A stretch of 64,000 nt of DNA from Flavobacterium sp. UBA2787 (GCA_002352205.1 DEHZ01000010.1:124245-188244); one strand, 5' to 3'. Positions 42,154 to 51,175 are shown, counted from the stretch's first letter. Translations and numbers: made by a program. The notes: a model not told the origin generated them from the sequence alone.

Positions 42154-43491
42154 ATGCAGAAGTATATCAAAGAATTTCCCAGAGCAACGTGGATTAGTAT
42201 CACAGTTTTTATTGTATTAGTTTTTATCCAACTTTTAAGCGGAGGAAAAATTAATTTTAATTTTAATTTGCTTGTCAATTTTGGTTATACCATGTTATAT
42301 GGATATTCTTTATACTTTTCCAATAGTTTTGTTTTCAGTAAGTTAGATTATATATTTAAAGATGATCGCTTTAATCGAAAAAGAATAATCATAGGAGGAA
42401 TAGCTTCATTTGTTGTCTCAATGTTTGTTATTTTTTTAATGCGAATTTTTGAAGATGTAATCATTGAAAAGAAATCGCTAAGCGAATTTTTATCAACCGA
42501 AAAACCATCCAATTATATCGTGGCGATGGTGATCACGCTCATTATAACATTAGGAATTCATGCTTTCTATTTTTACAAAGCGTATCAGGAAAACAAAGTA
42601 AAAGAACAAAAAGTTATTGCAGGGACAGCTTCGGCACAGTTTGAAAGTTTAAAAAATCAAATCGACCCGCATTTTTTGTTTAATAGTTTAAATGTATTGA
42701 GTTCTTTAATTGAAGAAAACCCGGAAAGTGCTCAAAAGTTCACTACTTCTTTATCCAAAATTTACCGTTATGTTTTGGAGCAAAAAGATAAAGAATTGGT
42801 ATCTGTTCAGGAAGAATTAAACTTCGCTAAAACGTATATGAACTTGTTGAAAATGCGATTCGAAAACAGTATTACATTTGAGTTGCCAGAGAATTTTAAT
42901 AATGAAGAAGCCAAAGTTGTTCCATTGTCACTTCAATTACTTTTAGAAAATTGTATTAAACATAATGTGGTGAGTGAAAGTAAACCATTGCATATCAAAA
43001 TTTACATTGAAAATAACCTACTCGTTGTTGAAAATAATTTACAAAAAAAAGAAGTTTTGTCAGATAGAAAAGGAGTTGGATTGCAAAATATAGTGAATCG
43101 CTATGCCATTTTAACCAAACGAAATGTAGTGGTTGAGGAAAGTGAAAATACATTCAAAATCTTATTACCTATTTTAACTAAACAAATTACAGAGATGAAC
43201 TTTCAAACAAATTATAGTGAAAATATAGCTTTTGCAAGAGCAAAAGAACGCGTTGAAAAATTAAAAGGTTTTTATGCCAATTTGATTTCTTATTGTGTTG
43301 TGATACCGGTGTTGATTATCGTCAATATAAGTACTTCAAATTTTCAATGGTTTTGGTTTCCCATGTTGGGATGGGGGATGGGTATTATTTTTCATGCCAT
43401 GGAAACCTTTGGTTATGGAAAATCATGGGAAGACAAAAAAATTCAGGAAATTATGAATAAAGATAAAAAACAAGATAGTAACTGGAACTAA
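42154..43491 (+). CDS. LytS/YpdA-type sensor histidine kinase with C-terminal 2TM domain
   Basis: 445 aa. Four membrane helices (about 12-30, 38-58, 78-97 and 122-142) precede a His_kinase domain with phospho-acceptor His173 in NQIDPHFLFNSLN and an ATP-binding part (PLSLQLLLENCIKHN, then KGVGLQNIVNRY). From about residue 348 a 2TM domain is fused (FARAKERVEKLKGFYANL ... WFWFPMLGWGMGIIFHAM). Two free-standing 2TM proteins and a LytTR regulator follow directly. No periplasmic sensor domain is present; the membrane helices themselves may sense. Confidence 0.87.
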   Translation: MQKYIKEFPRATWISITVFIVLVFIQLLSGGKINFNFNLLVNFGYTMLYGYSLYFSNSFVFSKLDYIFKDDRFNRKRIIIGGIASFVVSMFVIFLMRIFEDVIIEKKSLSEFLSTEKPSNYIVAMVITLIITLGIHAFYFYKAYQENKVKEQKVIAGTASAQFESLKNQIDPHFLFNSLNVLSSLIEENPESAQKFTTSLSKIYRYVLEQKDKELVSVQEELNFAKTYMNLLKMRFENSITFELPENFNNEEAKVVPLSLQLLLENCIKHNVVSESKPLHIKIYIENNLLVVENNLQKKEVLSDRKGVGLQNIVNRYAILTKRNVVVEESENTFKILLPILTKQITEMNFQTNYSENIAFARAKERVEKLKGFYANLISYCVVIPVLIIVNISTSNFQWFWFPMLGWGMGIIFHAMETFGYGKSWEDKKIQEIMNKDKKQDSNWN

Positions 43492-43503
43492 AAATAATTT
43501 GTC

Positions 43504-43812
43504 ATGGAAAAAAAGAATGATTACGAACGATATAAAAAAGCAAGTGAAAAAGTACAAGAAATAAAAGGGTTTTACAGCCATTTGATTGCCTATTTGTTGG
43601 TTATTCCACTTTTTGTGGTTATCAATTTTAAATTTACTCCTGGTCATTATTGGTTTTTTTACCCAATGATAGGGTGGGGAATAGGAGTCTTTTTTCATGC
43701 CTTGGGTGTGTTTGATACAGGTTCCTTTTTTGGGAAAGGTTGGGAGGAAAAAAAACTAAAACAGTTTATAAAAGAAGAAGAGGAGAAATTAAAAAACAAT
43801 CAATTTAAATAA
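43504..43812 (+). CDS. 2TM domain protein
   Basis: 102 aa. The whole protein is one 2TM domain: YERYKKASEKVQEIKGFYSH (amphipathic lead-in), two hydrophobic helices (LIAYLLVIPLFVVINF and WFFYPMIGWGIGVFFHALGV) and a charged tail with GWEEKKLKQFI. It is closely related to the C-terminal domain of the upstream kinase and to the next gene. Function unknown. Confidence 0.85.
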   Translation: MEKKNDYERYKKASEKVQEIKGFYSHLIAYLLVIPLFVVINFKFTPGHYWFFYPMIGWGIGVFFHALGVFDTGSFFGKGWEEKKLKQFIKEEEEKLKNNQFK

Positions 43813-43819
43813 TAGTACG

Positions 43820-44128
43820 ATGAACACGCAAGAAGAAATTAAATACGAACAAGCTCGAAAAAGAGTGCAAAAAATAAAAGGTTTTTATACACATGCAATT
43901 GTCTATGTTGTTGTAAATGTTATGATTGTAGCGGTAAATATTCAAAATTTATCACCCGGAGAATCCTATTTTCATTACAAAAACTTCTTTACAGCATTCT
44001 TTTGGGGAATTGGATTATTGGCACACGGATTATCAGTTTTCATTCCGCAATGGTTTTTAGGTAATGATTGGGAGGAACGAAAAATAAAAGAAATTATGGA
44101 AAAGGATAAAAATAATAAGTGGGAGTAG
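43820..44128 (+). CDS. 2TM domain protein
   Basis: 102 aa, a second free 2TM protein (KYEQARKRVQKIKGFYTHAI ... FFWGIGLLAHGLSV ... DWEERKIKEIMEKD). It starts 7 bp after the previous 2TM gene. With the kinase tail, this makes three successive copies of the domain in one operon, probably the result of duplication. Confidence 0.85.
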   Translation: MNTQEEIKYEQARKRVQKIKGFYTHAIVYVVVNVMIVAVNIQNLSPGESYFHYKNFFTAFFWGIGLLAHGLSVFIPQWFLGNDWEERKIKEIMEKDKNNKWE

Positions 44129-44197
44129 TTTTAGTAAGCAGCTTTCAGTATCTGTTCACAAGAATAGCCTATTACCAATAACCAATTACCTTAAAAA

Positions 44198-44953
44198 ATG
44201 AGAATCATCATCATCGAAGACGAAAAACCCGCTGCCCGATTATTGCAACGCAAAGTTGAGAAATTAGGATTGCAAGTAGAAACAATGCTTCATTCTGTGG
44301 AAGAATCATTGCAATGGTTTAATTCGAATCAACATCCGGATTTGATATTTTTAGATATTCAATTGTCTGACGGATTATCTTTTGAAATCTTCGAAAAAAT
44401 TGAGATTAAAAGTGCTGTCATTTTTACCACTGCTTTTGATGAATATGCGTTGCGAGCTTTCAAATTAAACAGTATTGATTATTTACTAAAACCCATTGAC
44501 GAAGAGGAATTGGAAATAGCAATTTCAAAATTCAAAAATCAATTTCAAAAAAGCAGTATATCTTCTTTAGATTTTGAAGCCATTAAACGAATGTTGGTTA
44601 ATCCAACTGAAAAGACATACAAACAACGTTTTACCATCAAAATTGGCGAACATCTCAAAATGATCTCTATTGATGAAGTGGAATGTTTTTTCAGTGAAAA
44701 TAAAGGAACTTATCTTCACACTATTGACAATCGTGATTATTTGTTAGATATAACATTAGAACAATTAGAAACCGAATTAAATCCGAAAAATTTTTTCAGA
44801 GTCAGCCGAAAATTCATTATCCCATTAAAAACAATTAAAGATATTGTGGTTTACAGTAATTCGCGTTTAAAAGTGATTTTGCCAACTTATAAAGCCGATG
44901 AGGTAATTGTGAGTCGTGAACGAGTAAGTGATTTTAAAGAGTGGTTAGGGTAA
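44198..44953 (+). CDS. LytTR family response regulator
   Basis: 251 aa. Receiver domain in residues 1-120 with the acidic pocket E7/D8, phospho-acceptor D53 in LIFLDIQLSDG and the lysine of DYLLKPI. The LytTR DNA-binding domain is in ~145-250 (ISIDEVECFFSENKGTYLHT, NFFRVSRKFIIPLKTI). It is the cognate regulator of the LytS-type kinase in this operon; its targets are unknown, though LytTR sites near its own operon would be expected. Confidence 0.92.
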   Translation: MRIIIIEDEKPAARLLQRKVEKLGLQVETMLHSVEESLQWFNSNQHPDLIFLDIQLSDGLSFEIFEKIEIKSAVIFTTAFDEYALRAFKLNSIDYLLKPIDEEELEIAISKFKNQFQKSSISSLDFEAIKRMLVNPTEKTYKQRFTIKIGEHLKMISIDEVECFFSENKGTYLHTIDNRDYLLDITLEQLETELNPKNFFRVSRKFIIPLKTIKDIVVYSNSRLKVILPTYKADEVIVSRERVSDFKEWLG

Positions 44954-44987
44954 AAAAAAGACTGCCAAAAAATGACAGTCTTTTTAA
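44952..44987 (+). terminator. Bidirectional terminator after the LytTR gene
   Basis: A run of A, GACTG, a loop, CAGTC and a run of T. It lies between the convergent LytTR and Omp28-like genes and can serve both. Confidence 0.8.
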
Positions 44988-45002
44988 ATATAGAATTGGT
45001 TT

Positions 45003-46055
45003 TTATAATTCTTCAAAATCTTGTGTAACTCCAGCACTTGCTTTTCTAACATTAATTGTTTTATTGTTTTCATCAGTTATGAAAGCAACAAATTCAATAT
45101 TATTCAAGTTTGAAATGTTAGATGGAACCGGAACCGAAAAAGATTTAGTATAAGTTTGTCCAACCGTTGTATTACTATTTGCAATTGCTTCACCCATCAG
45201 CGGGGTTAAGCATGCTTTTAAGACATGATCGTGCAGGAAGTTAGAAATTGTTCCTGGACCAGTATAAAAATTTGTATAATTTACTTGGTCATAAATCAAT
45301 CCATTTTCTAAAACATAAACTACTAATTTCAAATTAGAAAAGTCTTTGCTAAATTTAACTTTAGTATCTAAATTTAAAGTGCTTCCAACAATTGAAACAT
45401 CCATAGCTAAACCTAGCTTAGGATTTTCACCTTGCGTTAAATTAATAACTTGAGTAATGTTGTTTTGCTCCAAAGGTTGCCAACGTGTCATTCTGTTTAA
45501 TAAAGCTTTTGGATAACCAGACATGTTTATAACTGCCTCTAATTCAGAAGTATCAAAATTATAAGGATCATAATTAGCATCTGCAGGATTAGAACTTGAT
45601 CGATGTATGCCAACTGTCACAATTTTATCTGTTTGAGCACGAGCTAATTCAACGGCATGATTTACTCTCGGGCAGTTACCACACCACGTTCCGGTATAAT
45701 CTTCAATCAAAACGCGTTTAACAAAATTCGTTTCAGAACCATCATGAAAGCGAACGACTATTGATTCAGACTCAACACCTAAGTATTCTGCTTTGATGGT
45801 TAAATCACCAGTTTCAGAACCCGTGTAAGTATTTCCATCTATTTGATTATCGTTAATGAAAATAGTTGCTTCATCTGTGATATCAGCACCGTCATTAGTA
45901 TTAACTGAAAAAGTAATGGTCTCCCCAATCACCTTAACTGAACTATCTGCCGTTAAACTAATGGATTCAACAGGATCTAAAATAGTATAATCGGTGCTAC
46001 ATGAAAGGCAACAGAAAAAAGCAATGACGATTCCTATTAAACCAAATTTATTCAT
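45003..46055 (-). CDS. Omp28-related lipoprotein with thioredoxin-like CxxC
   Basis: 350 aa. Lipobox FFCCLSC with Cys19 as the probable lipid site. Residues ~25-105 form an Ig-like domain. From ~112 the Omp28/thioredoxin-like domain starts (VLIEDYTGTWCGNCPRV, C125-x-x-C128) and continues with VTVGIHRSS and MSGYPKALLNR, which supplies the cis-proline-like loop. Outer-membrane protein of the family first described in Porphyromonas; a thiol-redox role is plausible. It clusters with a second Omp28-like protein, TlpA and DUF6029. Confidence 0.85.
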   Translation of the reverse strand: MNKFGLIGIVIAFFCCLSCSTDYTILDPVESISLTADSSVKVIGETITFSVNTNDGADITDEATIFINDNQIDGNTYTGSETGDLTIKAEYLGVESESIVVRFHDGSETNFVKRVLIEDYTGTWCGNCPRVNHAVELARAQTDKIVTVGIHRSSSNPADANYDPYNFDTSELEAVINMSGYPKALLNRMTRWQPLEQNNITQVINLTQGENPKLGLAMDVSIVGSTLNLDTKVKFSKDFSNLKLVVYVLENGLIYDQVNYTNFYTGPGTISNFLHDHVLKACLTPLMGEAIANSNTTVGQTYTKSFSVPVPSNISNLNNIEFVAFITDENNKTINVRKASAGVTQDFEEL

Positions 46056-46059
46056 TTAT

Positions 46060-46767
46060 TTAGTTTTTTATTAATTTAACTGAGGAAGTTTTTCCTTCAA
46101 TTGTTGAAAAATTTGCAACATAAATAGCTGAACTCAATTCAGATAAACTTAGATTTTGAGCACCTTCTGAGAATTTAATCTCTTTTATTAGTTGACCATT
46201 CAAGTTAAAAATAGAAAGATTTCCGCTTTGAGTTGAATTGAATTTAAAATCACTTTTTATTGAAGTGTTTTCAATATTAATTCCCATGGAAGATAAATTT
46301 TCAAAAGAATTTACGCCCAAAAATGGATCAAAACGATATACGAAATTAATCGCATCGTTTTCAAAACCAATTGGGTAAACAGAAAAATGTAATTCCATTA
46401 CCTGTCCATTACCGGCATTAAAATTCACGAAATGGTCTCCTTGTGAAGGATTACTTTGACCTGGTGTTAAAGGGTTTTCATATTCAGGATAGACTCCGTT
46501 TACTGCTACGCTATCATAACAAGATCCTCCATAGCACAATTCAAATTGAGCTCCGGTTGTGTTAATTAGATTAGTACATTTTATTTTAATGTCAAGATCT
46601 TGATTACTTGTGTTTTGAACTCTAAAATTTAGGTAATTTTCTCCTGGCCCGTAAGTCAAAACCATTCCGTTTGTAATAGGTGTTCCATCTGATTTTCTAA
46701 ATACAAATTGAGAAAATGCATTCAGAAATACCATTGAAAATAAAATTGATAAGGTAATTTTTTTCAT
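46060..46767 (-). CDS. Secreted protein with T9SS type A sorting domain
   Basis: 235 aa. Signal peptide MKKITLSILFSMVFLNAFSQ. The mature N-terminal part is beta-rich (LTYGPGENYLNFRVQNTSNQ) and contains two cysteines near GAQFELCYGGSCYD. The C-terminal ~70 residues (LSIFNLNGQLIKEIKFSEG ... SSVKLIKN) are a type A CTD. Function unknown. It ends 4 bp before the start of the Omp28-related lipoprotein gene, so the two are cotranscribed. Confidence 0.8.
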   Translation of the reverse strand: MKKITLSILFSMVFLNAFSQFVFRKSDGTPITNGMVLTYGPGENYLNFRVQNTSNQDLDIKIKCTNLINTTGAQFELCYGGSCYDSVAVNGVYPEYENPLTPGQSNPSQGDHFVNFNAGNGQVMELHFSVYPIGFENDAINFVYRFDPFLGVNSFENLSSMGINIENTSIKSDFKFNSTQSGNLSIFNLNGQLIKEIKFSEGAQNLSLSELSSAIYVANFSTIEGKTSSVKLIKN

Positions 46768-46788
46768 TTTTGAAGTTTTAGTAGTTTA

Positions 46789-46796
46789 CAAATCTA
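46789..46796 (-). promoter_or_regulatory. TAnnTTTG -7 element of the T9SS/Omp28 pair
   Basis: TAGATTTG on the minus strand, 21 bp upstream of the ATG at 46767. Confidence 0.5.
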
Positions 46797-46821
46797 ATAA
46801 AAAAAATAGATTTTGAGGAAT

Positions 46822-46852
46822 AAGGGTGTTAAATCATTAATTTAACACCCTT
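46822..46852 (-). terminator. Terminator after the 571-aa Omp28-like gene
   Basis: Perfect 13-bp stem AAGGGTGTTAAAT (46822-46834) with 46840-46852, loop CATTA. The following minus-strand sequence is only moderately T-rich. It separates the gene from the downstream pair. Confidence 0.7.
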
Positions 46853-46860
46853 TGTTTAAT

Positions 46861-48576
46861 TTATTTTACAACAATTTTATCCGTTTTAGAAAAATTATCT
46901 CCTGAAAAATTAATCAGGTATAATCCTTTTGAAAGTGAACTTAAATTTATAGTTGATTCGCCTGATTCATATGAACCTGATAAAACTTGTTTCCCGCTTA
47001 AATCGGTTAGAGTAATTGTAGCTGATTCTGGTAAAGAGATGTTAACCAATCCATTTGTTGGATTAGGATAAAATTTGATTAAGGAAGCATTGAAATCATC
47101 AACACTCAAATTAGTGTTTACTCCAAATTTTCTAATATCTGTACTTGTAAAAGTACCTCCACTCATTCCCGGTATTAAAACGTTATTTGCCAGTATTTGA
47201 TATCCACCCAAACCATAAGTTGGACTACTCATACCGTCACCATAAGAGTCATTAATTGTGAAAGTATAACAATCGTTTGGTAAAGTTAAATTAACATCTG
47301 CTTGAGGATAAATACCATTAGTAGCACCATCAACATAAGGACCACCTTGAGAAACAATATTTCCTGCTGCATTTTTCAAATTCCATGTTGTTTCACTTCC
47401 ATATCGATCTGTTGTGATTTTGATTGTAATGTTTGTCTGATCTGTTTCAACAGCTTTGTTAAAGTTTGTACTACCGTTATTATCTGCATTATTGTCATCA
47501 CTAGGAATGCTTACATTAAGTGTGTTTGTTGGGTTTAATGTAAAATCATAATTAGGTAATTGAACAATTGTACTAGTTAATGGAGCTAGATTTCCGGTCC
47601 AATTATATACCGAATTTTCACCAGAATTAATACTATATTCTATAGGTAGACTAGTTAATGCAGTTTGACTCATGTTTTGAATCGTCACTTTTGGACTAAT
47701 TGAGGTAACACATTGCGTGCTAATTCCTTCTATGCTTTTAAGTTTTACATCATTTGTTGCCAAACCAGTAAAAGTTGGTTTTGCTCCATTTCCACTGATG
47801 ATTTTTTGTTGTGTTTCAGTTACAAATGCTACAAATTCCATTTCTCCGATTTCTGCAGGAATATTATTGTAGGCTGCAGGGATAGTATAATTGAAAGTTT
47901 GTGAATAAAATGAACCGCTTGTGGTTGTTGTTATATCTGTACCCCATTGTCCCGTTAACATGTGAACCAAACGATGTTGGTGATTGTAATTATTACCCAT
48001 ATTACCTCCTGTTTGAGGTCCTAAAGTGTTATTTTGTAAAAGAGCTATGTTTAATTTATTTGTGCTTACGGGGCTATTTCCAGTATAGTAAACTTCAACA
48101 GTTACTGTTAATTGTCTGGTTTGTGCATCGATAACTCCTTGCACGCCAACATTTACATAGGAACTTTGTCCTAGGGTTTGATTTGAAGCATTTGCCCAAC
48201 TTCCTCTGTTCATAGCGGTTCCTCCATTTTGATTTTGAGAAAGTCCTGTAAAAACTGATCGGTTTACAGTTCCTGCCGGATAACCAGCTATTCCTGCTTG
48301 ATTTGCAATAGCATTACCAAAACTTGTTCTGAAATCCGGTTGTCCAGCTCCAGGGGTTGCAAATGATCCTTGATGAATATTAATCAAAAATACATTGTTT
48401 GGGTTTGCATTTTTAATATTGTTTGCAATAACATGCCCTTGTGGACAATAAACGCAATTGACACCCGTAAATTCTTCTAAAATAACTTTTTTGTTTTCTG
48501 GTGTGGTACTAACAAAAGTTTGGCTATTTGCATAACCAAATGTCAGCAGAATTGCTGTAAGTAGTGTTTTTTTCAT
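46861..48576 (-). CDS. Omp28-like secreted protein with T9SS type A sorting domain
   Basis: 571 aa. Signal peptide ending YANSQ. Thioredoxin-like Omp28 domain from about residue 30 (VILEEFTGVNCVYCPQGH with C41-x-x-C44, then NVFLINIHQGSF and GIAGYPAGTVNR). A middle Ig-like region and a jelly-roll-like segment (NDCYTFTINDSYGDGMS) follow. The last ~75 residues (IKFYPNPTNGLVNISL ... KTDKIVVK) are a type A CTD. It is thus secreted by T9SS, unlike its lipoprotein relative at 45003. Confidence 0.87.
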   Translation of the reverse strand: MKKTLLTAILLTFGYANSQTFVSTTPENKKVILEEFTGVNCVYCPQGHVIANNIKNANPNNVFLINIHQGSFATPGAGQPDFRTSFGNAIANQAGIAGYPAGTVNRSVFTGLSQNQNGGTAMNRGSWANASNQTLGQSSYVNVGVQGVIDAQTRQLTVTVEVYYTGNSPVSTNKLNIALLQNNTLGPQTGGNMGNNYNHQHRLVHMLTGQWGTDITTTTSGSFYSQTFNYTIPAAYNNIPAEIGEMEFVAFVTETQQKIISGNGAKPTFTGLATNDVKLKSIEGISTQCVTSISPKVTIQNMSQTALTSLPIEYSINSGENSVYNWTGNLAPLTSTIVQLPNYDFTLNPTNTLNVSIPSDDNNADNNGSTNFNKAVETDQTNITIKITTDRYGSETTWNLKNAAGNIVSQGGPYVDGATNGIYPQADVNLTLPNDCYTFTINDSYGDGMSSPTYGLGGYQILANNVLIPGMSGGTFTSTDIRKFGVNTNLSVDDFNASLIKFYPNPTNGLVNISLPESATITLTDLSGKQVLSGSYESGESTINLSSLSKGLYLINFSGDNFSKTDKIVVK

Positions 48577-48579
48577 AGT

Positions 48580-48627
48580 TTAGTGGTTTGTTAATTAAAA
48601 TTGTTAGTGGTTTGTTAATTAATAGTT
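48580..48627. repeat. 24-bp tandem duplication in the leader of the Omp28-like T9SS gene
   Basis: Two copies, 48580-48603 and 48604-48627, share their first 19 bases (TTAGTGGTTTGTTAATTAA) exactly. They lie in the 5' untranslated region, between the ATG at 48576 and the -7 element at 48649-48656. Confidence 0.85.
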
Positions 48628-48648
48628 TAGCTAAAGTTTAATAATTCC

Positions 48649-48656
48649 CAAAAATA
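48649..48656 (-). promoter_or_regulatory. TAnnTTTG -7 element of the Omp28-like T9SS gene
   Basis: TATTTTTG on the minus strand. Predicted leader about 65 nt, containing the 24-bp duplication. Confidence 0.5.
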
Positions 48657-48808
48657 TACTTTTTTTCAAAATAATTCACATTTCATTAATTTTTTTTAAA
48701 CATTTTTTTAACTATTAAACTTAAATTGAAAGTATTTTTTTAATATTGTCCTAAATTCATAAAACAAACAAATAATAACTCAACTACTTTTCACAAACCA
48801 CAAAAACA

Positions 48809-49288
48809 ATGAAAACTACTTTTATTACATTACTTTTTATTTTAAGTTTAAGCCTTCACGCACAAAAACAAATGCCAAATGTTGTTTTAAAGTCAAATGA
48901 CAACAAATCATTTAATGTGAAAAATGACTTTAATGAAAAAGATAAATTGTATGTCTTTACTTTTTGGGCAACTTGGTGTGCACCTTGCCTTAATGAATTA
49001 GATGCTATCAAAGAAAATTATTCCGAATGGACAAAAGAACTGAATATGGAAGTTGTTGCTGTTTCTATTGATGATACGCGTACTCAAAAACGTGTAAAAC
49101 CTTTATTAAATGGTAAAAATTGGCCTTATACAGTTTTGCTTGATACTAACCAAGACTTAAAAAGAGCTTTATCCATTGCAAATGTCCCATATACTGTTGT
49201 TGTAAAAAACCAAAAGATAGTTTATGTACATAATGGATACAGTCAAGGTGCAGAGAAAGAGTTGTTTAACAAATTGAAACAACTTTAA
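48809..49288 (+). CDS. TlpA-family thioredoxin-like protein, exported
   Basis: 159 aa. Signal peptide MKTTFITLLFILSLSLHAQ. Thioredoxin fold with active site FWATWCAPCLNE (C-x-x-C near residues 59-62) and the cis-Pro loop IANVPYTVV near 132. Such proteins reduce or reshuffle disulfides in the periplasm. Its gene is followed after 1 bp by the DUF6029 gene and divergent from the Omp28-like gene, suggesting a joint thiol-redox or secretion role. Confidence 0.9.
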   Translation: MKTTFITLLFILSLSLHAQKQMPNVVLKSNDNKSFNVKNDFNEKDKLYVFTFWATWCAPCLNELDAIKENYSEWTKELNMEVVAVSIDDTRTQKRVKPLLNGKNWPYTVLLDTNQDLKRALSIANVPYTVVVKNQKIVYVHNGYSQGAEKELFNKLKQL

Positions 49289-49289
49289 A

Positions 49290-50999
49290 ATGCGATTTCA
49301 AAGTTTATTATTAACTGCTTTTTTAAGCTGTTCCTTTTTTGCAATTGCTCAAGTTGATTCAACCGAAGTTAAAAAAGATTACGGCAGAATTTTTGGTGGA
49401 TTCGAATCCAATTCACAGTGGTATTTGAATGACAAAGGTCGTGGAATTATTCAGCCGGAAGATCCAATTCGTTCAAACAATTATTTATTTTTAAATTATC
49501 AAATTAAGGGATGGACGGCCGGAGTGCAAGTAGAAGCGTATGAAAAAAATGCTCTCTTGAATTATAATCCTGAGTTCGAAGGTACAGATGTTGCTACCTA
49601 TTTCATCAATTATAAAACCGATAAATTTGATGTTACAGCCGGTTATTTCTACGAACAATTTGGTAACGGAATGCTTCTTCGTGCTTGGGAAGACAGAGCA
49701 TTAGGTATTAATACGGCTCTACGTGGCGGAAGAATTATTTATCGACCTTCTGATAATGTTCGACTTACTGCTTTGTACGGGCAGCAAAGAACAGGTTTTC
49801 ATGTTTCTGACGGAAAAATTTTCGGTTTTGATTCCGATTTTCAACTATCACAATTATTAAAATTAGATAAATCTGATTTGTCGTTTGGAATGAGTTACGT
49901 TGGTCGTCATGAGGATATTGACCCATCCATTGAAAATCCTAAATTTGATGAAATTACACATGGAATTTCAGGAAGAGTGAATTATAGTTATAATGCTTTT
50001 TATTCTAATTTTGAATACAATTACAAATCCAAAGATGCTGTTTTAAACCGAATCAGTAACACATTGGATGAAAATTTAATTAAAGATGGTAATGCTGTAA
50101 GTTTAAATTTAGGTTATTCTAAGCAAGGTTTAGGAATTGATGCTACTTTGCGAAGAACAGAAAATATGACTTTTTTATCAGAACGAGTTCCAACCGTTTC
50201 AGGAGATAACACAAGTTTGAATTTTAATGATAAGGTATTGAATTTCACTCCTGCTTTAACTAAACAACACCATTCTAATTTGGCTAATATTTATGTTTAT
50301 CAAGCTCAAGCAGGTTTTGATTTTAAAGATCCACGAATTTTGAAAGTAGGTGAAACAGGAGGTCAAATCGATTTGTTTTATGAATTTGCCAAAGACACCA
50401 AATTTGGTGGAAGATATGGAACTAAAGTCGCTTTAAATATGGCATCATGGTATAATTTACCGGGGCAATACCGACTTATTCCAGCTGAATATGAAACAAA
50501 CTTTTTTGGAGTGGGAACCAAATATTTTTCTGATTATAATTTAGAAGTTAAAAAACAATTGTCTGAAAATTGGCGAACCGGATTCTACTACATCAATCAA
50601 TACTATAATAAACCTTGGGTAGAAGACGGAAGTTCAGATGTTCGCACGAATATCGTTACAGCAGAAGCCGTTTATAATTTTCAACCTAACAAATCCATCC
50701 GTTTTGAAGCAGAACATTTGTGGGCCGATGCCGATTTCAAGAATTGGGCTGGTGGAACCGTTGAACTTAACTTAAATGATAAATATTCTTTTTATGTTTG
50801 GGATATTATCAATTACGGTAATGATGATACGTCCAAACAAAAACACTACTATAATTTTGGTGGAGCCTACCGAATTAATTCAACACGAATCGCCATGAAT
50901 TATGGTCGTCAACGTGGTGGTTTAGTATGTGTTGGAGGTGTTTGTCGTTTTGTTCCGGAAAGTACAGGTTTTTCACTTTCGATAAATACAGCATTTTAA
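49290..50999 (+). CDS. DUF6029 outer-membrane barrel-like protein
   Basis: 569 aa. Signal peptide ending FAIAQ. The mature part is a succession of amphipathic strands with aromatic girdles (WTAGVQVEAYEKN, FDVTAGYFYEQFGNG, VRLTALYGQQRTG) and ends in SLSINTAF, consistent with an outer-membrane beta barrel. It contains a CVGGVC pair near the C-terminus. Function unknown; the family is restricted to Bacteroidota as far as I recall. It is translationally linked to TlpA (1-bp gap). Confidence 0.82.
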   Translation: MRFQSLLLTAFLSCSFFAIAQVDSTEVKKDYGRIFGGFESNSQWYLNDKGRGIIQPEDPIRSNNYLFLNYQIKGWTAGVQVEAYEKNALLNYNPEFEGTDVATYFINYKTDKFDVTAGYFYEQFGNGMLLRAWEDRALGINTALRGGRIIYRPSDNVRLTALYGQQRTGFHVSDGKIFGFDSDFQLSQLLKLDKSDLSFGMSYVGRHEDIDPSIENPKFDEITHGISGRVNYSYNAFYSNFEYNYKSKDAVLNRISNTLDENLIKDGNAVSLNLGYSKQGLGIDATLRRTENMTFLSERVPTVSGDNTSLNFNDKVLNFTPALTKQHHSNLANIYVYQAQAGFDFKDPRILKVGETGGQIDLFYEFAKDTKFGGRYGTKVALNMASWYNLPGQYRLIPAEYETNFFGVGTKYFSDYNLEVKKQLSENWRTGFYYINQYYNKPWVEDGSSDVRTNIVTAEAVYNFQPNKSIRFEAEHLWADADFKNWAGGTVELNLNDKYSFYVWDIINYGNDDTSKQKHYYNFGGAYRINSTRIAMNYGRQRGGLVCVGGVCRFVPESTGFSLSINTAF

Positions 51000-51025
51000 G
51001 AAATAGAAAATAGAAATCATTAATC

Positions 51026-51071
51026 AACCACAAATTCACGAATTTAAAATTTGAGAATTTGTGGTTTTTTA
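51026..51071 (+). terminator. Terminator of the TlpA-DUF6029 operon, made of octamer words (array H, left)
   Basis: Stem AACCACAAATTC (51026-51037) with GAATTTGTGGTT (51055-51066), followed by a T run. The left arm CCACAAATTCACGAATT (51028-51044) equals 17 bases of the right flanking repeat of the GxxExxY gene at 56802-56818. Confidence 0.8.
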
Positions 51072-51106
51072 TTGGTTTGGAAATAGTTTAAAATTCTGAA
51101 CTTTAG

Positions 51107-51171
51107 TTTTGCCAAGAATTTCACAAATATCCACAAATTAATTCGTGCAATTAGTGAAATTTGTGGCAAAA
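51107..51171 (-). terminator. Hairpin at the end of the ABC exporter gene, made of octamer words (array H, right)
   Basis: An 18-bp stem, 51107-51124 with 51154-51171, with one 2x2 mismatch, ending TTTTGCC/GGCAAAA. The loop again has CCACAAATTAATTCGTG. On the minus strand the stem ends in TTTT, so it likely ends transcription of the gene stopping at 51176. Confidence 0.7.
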
Positions 51172-51175
51172 ATGA

